Origin: a virus
Reading direction: 5' to 3' (one strand)
IMG/VR virus record: IMGVR_UViG_3300010354_000903
Span: 1 to 20,106 of that record
DNA length: 20,106 bases
Part shown: in pieces, positions 7,704 to 16,400 of the stretch
How positions within the stretch are numbered: position 1 is the stretch's first letter
How the letters are laid out: every line of letters starts with the position of its first letter
Notes under the pieces: generated by a model
Told to the model about the DNA's origin: nothing
Seen by the model: the letters and a program-made list of their open reading frames with translations, nothing else
The model's database searches: none
Made by a program: the position numbers and the translations under genes

Positions 7704-8810
7704 ATGAGCTTTAAAGCTTTAATGCAAGAAGGAATAAGTAGGCTAAGAAAAAATACAGCCGACGAGTCAGACGTAGAACTAGGAGCAGGTCCTACTCAAA
7801 GCCTTTTTGGAAATGTTATTGATAAAGCAATACAGAGTGTTCAAAAATCTAAAGAAGATGGTCCTTTTTATTCCGTTTCTGCAGAAAATTGGTATAAAAC
7901 TTTTCCGTATCGTTTTAGAATTGAAATTGATGGCATGCCAACTTTTTATTCTTTGCCCATACCGCCAGAAGCGTTGAATTATCAAATGATAAGCGCATCG
8001 CAATTAATACCCACTTTAGGCGGCGTTGTTGAAGAAACATCTGCAACGACTTTTTGGCAAATTTCTTTATCTGGAACAACTGGCATTGCAATTGCCAGAA
8101 AATACTCAGAAGACGCCAGCGTGGGTGATACTTTAAATATGCCTGCCTCAAAAGAAAATAGTTTTCGGCGAGTCCTTAAAGGCGGTGTTTTAGCTAATAC
8201 TTTTAATAAAGCCGCAAATGTATATGATGCAGTAACCGGAGCTTATGAGCAAGGTCCAATGGGAGCCGTTGGTTTGTTAGAAGGATTGGCTTCTACCGCG
8301 CAAAGATATAATTCATCCGCTGTTCCTACTAAAATTCCAGAAGAAAGCGCGTCATCAAGGACCGCAAACGCATTAGGAATAGATGCTTCTCAGCTTACAG
8401 ATGATTTAAAAACCAGCACCAATGGTTTTGTAGAGATTCATATATTGCATAACTTTTTAAATGCATATTCTCATATTAAAGAAACAAATCCAGAAAGCGT
8501 TAAGCTGTTCTTTGAATCTCACAAAGATAATATGGAATGGCAGATAATTATTAAAGGGTTTAGTTTTCAAAAAAACGCCGCGCAACCCTATCTGTATAAA
8601 TATAATATTGTTTTGCAAGGATTTGATTTAAAAGAAGTCGGAGCGTCCACAACAGGCGCGATTGATCGTTTTGGCGCAGGCGGCGATTTAGGCAACGTCA
8701 ACTCTTTTACGCTCGCGGGCGCTCTTGAAAGAGCAAACTCGTTATCAAAAAAATTAACGTCTTTAAGCGGGGTTACCAGTTTAATAGCATCAAAGCCACC
8801 TGTTTTTTAA
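7704..8810 (+). CDS. Baseplate hub/tube-junction protein, tube-like fold (predicted)
   Basis: A 368-residue protein with an ATG 7 bases after GGGGAG (7691-7696). Residues 65-128 run 'FPYRFRIEIDG', then 'SLPIPPEALNYQMI', then 'LGGVVEE' and 'WQISLSGTTG'. This is the strand order of the N-terminal domain in baseplate proteins that sit between hub and wedge (XkdP-type). About 100 Ala/Gly/Ser-rich residues (140-235) follow. Residues 240-310 then complete the fold with 'FVEIHILHNFLNAYSHI' and 'LYKYNIVLQGFDL'. The split fold with a long insert suggests a tube-like ring protein carrying a loop or helical arm. I see no LysM in this protein; one appears in the next gene. The assignment is by pattern and gene order; an exact family name is uncertain. 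Confidence 0.55.
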   Translation: MSFKALMQEGISRLRKNTADESDVELGAGPTQSLFGNVIDKAIQSVQKSKEDGPFYSVSAENWYKTFPYRFRIEIDGMPTFYSLPIPPEALNYQMISASQLIPTLGGVVEETSATTFWQISLSGTTGIAIARKYSEDASVGDTLNMPASKENSFRRVLKGGVLANTFNKAANVYDAVTGAYEQGPMGAVGLLEGLASTAQRYNSSAVPTKIPEESASSRTANALGIDASQLTDDLKTSTNGFVEIHILHNFLNAYSHIKETNPESVKLFFESHKDNMEWQIIIKGFSFQKNAAQPYLYKYNIVLQGFDLKEVGASTTGAIDRFGAGGDLGNVNSFTLAGALERANSLSKKLTSLSGVTSLIASKPPVF

Positions 8811-8819
8811 GGATTTTCA

Positions 8820-10376
8820 ATGGCTTATACTTATTTAGATCAAGTTTTGTCAGACTATTTAGGATATGTCAAAGTATCTAAAAACGCTGCGTTTACTTTG
8901 GCAGATGTGCCAACCATCGCTATTGATAGATGGGATTGGCTGGTTAAAAATTGGGAACTACGTTTTTATTCTAATTTTAAAAGAACTATTCCAAAATCAG
9001 ATTTTTTTATAGATTTACTAAAAAGCCTCAATAATGAGATAGTAACACAAAAGCTATTTTCTGTAACCAGCACAAACCCATTTTTAAATTCAATTAAATT
9101 TATTAAATATAAACCAATCTTATCGTATATTTCTCTTTCAGACATTGGTTTGACGCCATCGGAAGCCCTTGTTTTAAAAGAAGAGCAAAAACGCCTTGAA
9201 AATCTTTCTATTACAGATTTTAAAGACATGACCTTTTTTTTAAGAAACAGCGCTGCCGCAGCAGCGCAAACGGTTGGACTGGGCGATAATGACGGCGTGC
9301 TTGTTCAAGGATTTTCGTTAACGGAATCTCAGCGCAGATATTCAGTTCAAGAGCTGGAGCAAATTAATGATATTTTTGATTTAGCAGACGAAATTGATGG
9401 TATTATTTATTATTTGCAACAACAAACAGATAAGCAACCAAATTTGCTCGCTGTAGCTAACCGCAATACAGACCAAGATACTCAGGTTGTTTTTAATCAA
9501 TCCTACACAGCCGCAATTGCCGTTCCGTTTGTAGATTCTTTAGAGGCGATGGCAGACAAATACCTTAATTCAAAAGACAAATGGTTTGAAATTGCTACAA
9601 TTAATAATTTGCAACCACCGTTTGTTGATAAAACAGGTACAAAAGAGTATTTGCACGGCCCGGGAACTTTGGCTTCAGTAAAAATTTCATCAAATCAAGC
9701 AAACGCCCTCAAAGTTGGAACAAAAATTAAAGTTGGCTCGTATACAGTAAGAGAAGAAATTCGTTCTATTTTAAAAATTGTTAAATTTGATGATGGAACA
9801 ATGATACTTTCTCTTTCAGGCGCTCAAGATTTAGCCAAACTTAAACTCTCAGAAAAAGCCTACGTTAAAATCTATAAGCCTCAGACCGCAAACGAAGACT
9901 CTCTTCTTCTTATACCAGTTAACGCCCAATCTTCGCTTATTCAAAGCAAACAACCATCTTTAGATGTATTAAAAAGGCTCGACAAGGCACTTTTAGATTT
10001 TGGCGTAGACGTTAGGAAAGATGAAAAAACAGGCGAATTGCAAGTAGGAAAAAACGGAGATTTTGATATTGTTTACGGAATGCCAGCCGTAAGACAAGCT
10101 ATTTTTTCTATTTTAAATATTAATATCAATGAGTTGCCGTTTCATTCAAATTACGGAATTCCGTTTGCAAATATTATTGGAGAACGTTTTTACGGAAACG
10201 TAGAAGTTGCTGCAGCTTTTTCTGAAATATTACAAGCTGTTATATTTGCAGATGGCCGTTATTCAAAAGTTATTGTACAAAATCTTACAGTAAATGAAAC
10301 ATCAATTGCTATAAATCTTATTGTTACAGTAAACGGCTCCAACGTAATAATTCCATTGAGTTTCGTTTCAAGCTAA
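8820..10376 (+). CDS. Baseplate wedge protein: LysM-like plus gp25-like fusion
   Basis: A 518-residue protein with an ATG 6 bases after AAGGA (8809-8813). Residues 1-220 are mostly helical and not recognised; they include a Trp-rich 'DRWDWLVKNWELRFY' stretch and an 'AAAAA' helix. Residues 231-290 resemble a LysM: 'PFVDSLEAMADKYL', then 'W.EIATINNLQPPFV', then 'GPGTL'. Residues 412-518 match the gp25/GPW pattern: 'GDFDIVYGMPAVRQAIFSIL', a 'LPFHSNYGIPF' turn, a long helix, and final strands 'SIAINLIVTVNG'. In T4, gp53 (LysM-like) and gp25 are separate neighbours in the wedge core, so this protein seems to combine both roles. It would anchor the sheath start to the baseplate. The domain calls rest on motif resemblance, with gp25 the stronger of the two. 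Confidence 0.68.
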   Translation: MAYTYLDQVLSDYLGYVKVSKNAAFTLADVPTIAIDRWDWLVKNWELRFYSNFKRTIPKSDFFIDLLKSLNNEIVTQKLFSVTSTNPFLNSIKFIKYKPILSYISLSDIGLTPSEALVLKEEQKRLENLSITDFKDMTFFLRNSAAAAAQTVGLGDNDGVLVQGFSLTESQRRYSVQELEQINDIFDLADEIDGIIYYLQQQTDKQPNLLAVANRNTDQDTQVVFNQSYTAAIAVPFVDSLEAMADKYLNSKDKWFEIATINNLQPPFVDKTGTKEYLHGPGTLASVKISSNQANALKVGTKIKVGSYTVREEIRSILKIVKFDDGTMILSLSGAQDLAKLKLSEKAYVKIYKPQTANEDSLLLIPVNAQSSLIQSKQPSLDVLKRLDKALLDFGVDVRKDEKTGELQVGKNGDFDIVYGMPAVRQAIFSILNININELPFHSNYGIPFANIIGERFYGNVEVAAAFSEILQAVIFADGRYSKVIVQNLTVNETSIAINLIVTVNGSNVIIPLSFVSS

Positions 10377-10383
10377 ATTATGC

Positions 10384-10416
10384 TTGAAAAATACAGCCCT
10401 TCATTCTAAAATACAG
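10384..10416 (+). promoter_or_regulatory. Sigma70-like promoter with overlapping direct repeat
   Basis: TTGAAA (10384-10389) and TAAAAT (10407-10412) are separated by exactly 17 bases, the optimal spacing, and each is one base off consensus. A 9-base direct repeat, AAAATACAG, occurs at 10388-10396 and 10408-10416, exactly 20 bases apart, overlapping each box. This would allow two protein molecules to bind on nearly the same face of the helix. It lies in the longest gap between genes of the operon, before the giant wedge gene, and would give that gene and those after it their own transcription start. Confidence 0.5.
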
Positions 10417-10432
10417 TCACCTGAATCTTATT

Positions 10433-10447
10433 GAGGAGTTGGGCGTG
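10433..10447 (+). promoter_or_regulatory. Ribosome binding site that fixes the start of the giant wedge gene
   Basis: GAGGAG (10433-10438) lies 6 bases before GTG (10445-10447). The upstream in-frame TTG (10439) touches the Shine-Dalgarno directly and cannot be used, so GTG at 10445 is the supported start. Confidence 0.75.
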
Positions 10448-13400
10448 ACCGTTACGATTAAATCTAAAGAGCAGCTGCTTGGTACTTGGGTTAGAAGAAT
10501 CAAGAATAATACTGATATTACCGACTTTCAAGCGGGCGGCGCTCTTGTTACGCTTATGGAAGCAATTGCTCAACAAGTTTATCAAGCGCAGCTTTCTGTT
10601 TTAAAGGTTCTTGAAGTTACCGAAGTTGATAACTTAACAGAAAAACGCCTTGATGATTTGGCTGAGTCTTTAAAAATTCCTAACGGACAGGGTGGCGTAG
10701 GTCGCCAAGCGTCGCTACAGGCAACTGGGTCCGTAGTTATTGGATCGGCATTTACAAAAATATCTACTCGTGCGTATGCAGGAAAACCTGCGCCATATGC
10801 AGGTTCAAGAGTTTTGTATGTTCAAGATGCTTCTGAAATGTATGCTAAAACTCCGGTAAATGGCAAAATTTATATTGGACGTAATACTATTGATTCTTTT
10901 GAGGGTCCAATTTCATATTCTAGTATTTCATCAACCGGAACATATTGGATCATTAATTTGGTTGATCCTCTTACAAAAGATCATCCATATACGGATGAGA
11001 TAGTGTTGGCTCAGGGAGGGGACAGAAACGTTAATGCGTCAACAGTAGTCCAAGTGCCCGCATATGCAGATGCTCCTGCAATTCAGTTTACAACCGACGC
11101 TGCAGTTATTTTGCCCGACGGGGAAGATTCTGTTACTGTACCGGTAACTTGTGCGCAATTTGGTCTTGTTGGGAATGTTGCTTCGGGAGCTATTACTGAA
11201 TTTGCGGCAGAACCATTTGCGGGCGCAGTTGTTATTAATCGGCAGGCATTTGTAAATGGCGCAGATACAGAGTCGGATGCATCTTTACGCCTAAGAATTA
11301 AAGACTATCCTAATACATTGGCTCGCGGAACCGTGGGCGCAATGAACGCAGCTCTTTTGTCGGTTGTCGATGCAGACACAAAAAAGAAAGTAACTTCGGC
11401 TTCGGTTATTCGTCCCCTTGAACAAGGTGAGCCGACAACCGTTTATATTGATGATGGTACGTTGCTAGAACCTGTTTTTGCTGGTCAAGACTACGAGCTT
11501 TTGTTGGCAAAAGCATCTGGCTTAGAGCAAGGATTTAAAACAGCTCAATCTCCAATTACCCCTGCAGTTGTTGCGGCGACTAAAGCAGCTCCCTATGTCC
11601 TTGAAGCGGGGATGACAATTACATTTTTAATTGATAATATCCCTTATGTTTACACCATTACCCCCACTAACTATAAAGACTTAACAGCCGCCACTGCGTA
11701 CGAACTCGTTCGTGATTTAAACGCAGACCCCGAAGGTATTTTAGATTTTCGCGTTACGGAAAATGGCACTAAAATTGTTGCAATAGATAGAACAAATGCC
11801 GCCGAAGAGGTAAAAGTTATTTCTAGCGACCTGCAAGATATTTTGGGTTTTCCGACTATTTCTCAACGTCCTATTTATCTTTATAAAAACGGTGTATTGC
11901 AATCTTTTAAGGGAAAAACCGCAACTATTTCCTCAAATCCATTTTCTAATTGGTCAATTACCGGCGCATCGTATACAGGACTTAAAGCAACGATTGATGG
12001 AGTGTTGGTAGATATTGCGAGTATTACCGACGCCGATTTTTTGTCTCGTTTTGGCATTTCGATGACTGTAGCAACAGCGGACAATTGGCGCGAAATTTTA
12101 CAGTCAAAAATTCCTGGGGTTACGGTAATTTTTCAAGACAATAGATTTATTATTACATCTAATAAAGAAAATAGCGCGTCCAGCGAGATTATCATCAGTG
12201 CAGGAACATGGATTGGCTCTGCCTCTATTTTTAGCTCTGCGCTTGCAGAACGCTCTTCTGTAGGAGCTTCAAAAGACTATACTTTTAATAGATATACCGG
12301 CGATATTCGTTTTGTCTCTCGGCTAACAGCCGGAGATATTATCGAAATAGCTTCTTTAAATACACGTGCATTTGTAAAATCAACAACAACTCCTACGGGC
12401 AAATATGACATTTCCGACGACTACCCGGGTTTTGGTCCAGCAAAATTTATTGTCGCGGTTGATGATTCCGTTTCTGTAAAAACGACTGGCAATCCAAACA
12501 ACGGAGTATTGCAAGTCACCAATGTTGATTTAAATCAATTAACCGTTTCGCTAAAAGACAAGCTTGGAAACGGTCTTTTTATAAATGCAGCAATTGGTGA
12601 TTATCTTTATTTAACTTCTATAAAAGAAAATTCTGTTACTCCGATTTCAGGCTTTACCAGCGTACCGGATGCAGCCGTCGGATTTTATAGAATTAAAAAA
12701 ATTATTAAGGGAACCTCTCCTTCTAATTCAGACACAGTAGTAATAGAGGTTTCTTCGTATCAAGCATCGGCTGGTTTTGTTTTAAATGATGAGTATGGAA
12801 CAGCTTATAAAGGTAGCTCAATATTTAAAATATTTTCTTCTGATTCTGTCCCCCAAGTAATTACACTGCCTAGCTCTACGGCGGCCTTGGTCGAAGATAT
12901 TGTTAATTCTATTAATAATCAAATTGTTGGTGCCGAAGCAGAAAGAAGCACTGGACAATATTTCTTTTTAAGAACAAATACTTATGTAAACGGATCTTTA
13001 TCTGTATTGGCAACTTTTGGAAAAGCGAGCAATATATTTACCGCGGCCTCAAAAGAAAATTTGCAAGCTCATGTAGGATCTTCAAACTCAAACGCTTTGG
13101 ATAACGGTTTTCCGGTTGTTACGGAAAGCGTTGTTCCGTCTTTGCCAGCCGCTGGCATGGCGTTTAGGGAATATTTAAAAATTCAAAAAAACTATACAGA
13201 TGTAACTCAAACGTCGCAAAATCCAATTATAGAAGCAGACAGTAGTATTACTAGCTATCCAATTGGGTTTCAAGAATTTTGGGTTACAGGTAAATTATTA
13301 GGTTGGACTGGCCGTTCTTACAATAATGAAACAACGGCTCCATACCAAGGATTTTTAAGAACAGACAGCACCATTCGCCCAATCGGCGCTATTACTGTTA

Positions 13401-16400
13401 CAACAAACAATATTAATAGATATTCTAATATTTCTTTTCGCATGCAAGATTTAGCGCTAACGCCATTTGATAAGTTCGTTGTAGAAATGGATTTAGACGC
13501 ATCAAATAAGACAGTTAATTTGCCACTTTATAAAAAAGCTATTGTTTCAAGTCAACAGCTTATTGGAGCTTCTGGGCGCGGACAAAAATATCAGTTTACC
13601 CTTAAAGACCCTGAAGATTTTAATAAAGAGTTTTTTGATGTTACTAGTCCATTTAAAAATTTTGATTTTAATGATTTTAAAGTAATTGGAAAATCGGTTG
13701 GTGTATATAAGCTTAATTCGTCGGGAGCTGGTCCAAGTGAAGCGGCATTGATTATCAGGTCTTCTTCGTTTGGCGGCGCAAACAGAATTAAACTAAATAT
13801 CTTATACCCACAATCTCCGTCTCAGCCAGACATTAAGATTTCGCATGCAAATGCGTATGGTACAGAAGAAGTTTTAACAACTGTAAACGTAGAAATGCCG
13901 TCTCAAGCGGTTATTCCGTCAACTATTTTTACTAGCGGAACTTATAAAGTTACCGGAGTCTCTACAGCCAACAATCTTACTGATATCACTTTGTCCACCC
14001 AAGCTGCCGCAATTACCGCAACAGCAAAAATGGAAGACTCCTTAAATTTTAATATCTCATTTTTAGCAAGAGCCAGCGGATTTGCTGGAGTTTTGGGTAA
14101 TAATATTGAGCTTGTAATTCAAGACAGTGGTCATACCGGAACGGTTGGAACCGTCCAAATGATTTCTCAATCAACTAAAAAAGTTGTTTTAGATTTAAAC
14201 GGATCTGCCCCAAATTCAACTGCACTTACAGCGGCTCTTGCTTCAAGCACATACCTTGAGTCGGCTTCGGGCACTGGAAATTTAACTCTTAAGGTTGGTT
14301 CTTACAATTACGTTGCAGAGGTTGCGGCAAAAATTACAAATCCATATTACACTTTAACTTTAAATCAGGTAGATTTTAATCCTAAAATTCGCGGAGCATC
14401 AGGAAATGCATGGTCCTTTAGGTGCATTGATACCGGCGGCTCTGGACCTGCAGTCGCATCAGTAAACACAGTTGATAAAATTGTTACTGTAGATTTAAAG
14501 GGTCAGCTAGACTTTCCGCTATCAAATTTACAAACCCTTCTAAATTCTACAGCCGGATTAAATGGCGCTATTTCGGTAGCCGGAACTTTTACAGTTGGCG
14601 GAAGTCCTGTTTATTTAAGTACATCCGCTCAAGCTTTTTTTACAGGCGGTGTTACAAAACAAAATACTTTGTATACAGCCGATGGCGTTGATGCAACCAA
14701 CGGTATTTTTGCATCTGGTTTATATTCTGTAAATAATTTGTTGCAAGTTTCAGGTATTCAAGAATCCGACTCAATGCCAATAGGTGTTTGGCCAATAGTT
14801 GAAAAACCATCTGTCTCAGAACTAAAGATTCGCGTTCCCAACTATAATGGCCTTAGCGCCGCGGTATTTTTAAATAAAGAGTTTAACGCATCTGAATATC
14901 AAATTCAATCATTTCCTATACTTTCAAAAACATTGCAAAATTTAGTAGACGCATTAAACGATTATTTGACAGATGCTCCCGTTGTTTCTGCCCAAGCGCT
15001 AGGGCTGTCTACAACCGATGTTTTAATGCCAAACGGCGCCCAAGTTCCAAGATCAACGTATGTAAACTATACCAATACAAGCGCATTACCATCATACGTA
15101 ACGACTCCATCAGAGGCGATTAAGTTTCATGCATTTGCGGCAAATCGTTCAGAAGGCGCATCTATTTACGAGTATAATCAGCTAGGCAACTCAATTAAAT
15201 CGGTTGTGCAATCAGTGGACTCAATTTTTCCTGCCGGCAATGCAATATTAGGCACCACCTACTCATCGGTCAACGAAGAGGTGTATTTGTTGCCAACTAA
15301 TACAGCAACGTTTAGTCGATGGGCAAACTTTGCTCCAGCTTCTGCAATGCCAATCCAAGCTACTATCAGTAGGGTTGAAAAAGCTTCAAAAGTTCAAATT
15401 TCTTCAAAATTAAGAGGTACAGAGGGAGCTGTTTACGCAAAAGAAACTCTTGCAAATCAATATAAAACAACGGTTTTAGACGCTGCGTCTGCAGAAAACA
15501 ACTCGGTTTATTTTCCGCTCTTAACTTCGCAAACTAAACAGCTGCCTAGAAGCTCATTAGTGCAAATTACAAATGCCCTTACAGCCGATTTGTTGCGTCC
15601 ATTTAGAGTTGCCTCCCCCGCTGCCAATATTACTGCAGCCAATACAGCAAACGAAAAAACTTGGGTTCGCAAAAACGCAAATATTATTTACGAAAAAACA
15701 AGCCATTCAAGCGGAAACGTTGGTAGATTGTATTTTTTAAGAAATGGTCAGTCTGCGACAATTGGAACAACTACTGTAACAGCAACTGAACCACTTGATT
15801 CAGGATTAATAAATATTCAAGCAAATACGCCGTCTAATGGTTTGGCTACAATTACATATACTGGAACTCAAACATTGTCCGCCAGAATTGGCGATATGAT
15901 GTATGTAAGTCAAGCGTCAGCATTTAGTTCGGAAGTTAAGTGTCCAAGTGTACCTTTGGGTCTTTCAATGAGCACATCATTTAATGGCCTAAGCGGTTAT
16001 GTAGGGTATCCGGTTGTGCAAGTTAATAGCGCAACAGAAGTTATTGTAATTGCACCTAATATTACTTCTAACAGTACGGGAGTTTCCGTTAGTTCTGGTA
16101 CTGATTTGGTGTTTGTTCCTATGCTGTTTACAGAAAAAAACATAAAGACCCACTACAGCGCTGGGCCAAAAGGCGTAGAGGTTACTGACTCTTTAGGGAC
16201 AAGCGGAACTCACGCAGAATGGGTTACAAATAAATATTCATATGGAATTCTTAAAAAACTTTCAGATGGGTTTTCTGCTCTTATATTATCAAACACTTCA
16301 GATAATACTTCGGTTCCGGTTGCTGCGTCAGACACGATGCTGCTCAGTGAATGCGGAGTAAACACAGACGATTATGTGTTTTTGAATGGGTTTGGCGCAG

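Noticed and set aside
10439-10444. TTG at 10439 as the start of the giant wedge gene
   Set aside because: It directly abuts the GAGGAG ribosome site. GTG at 10445, with 6-base spacing, is the workable start.
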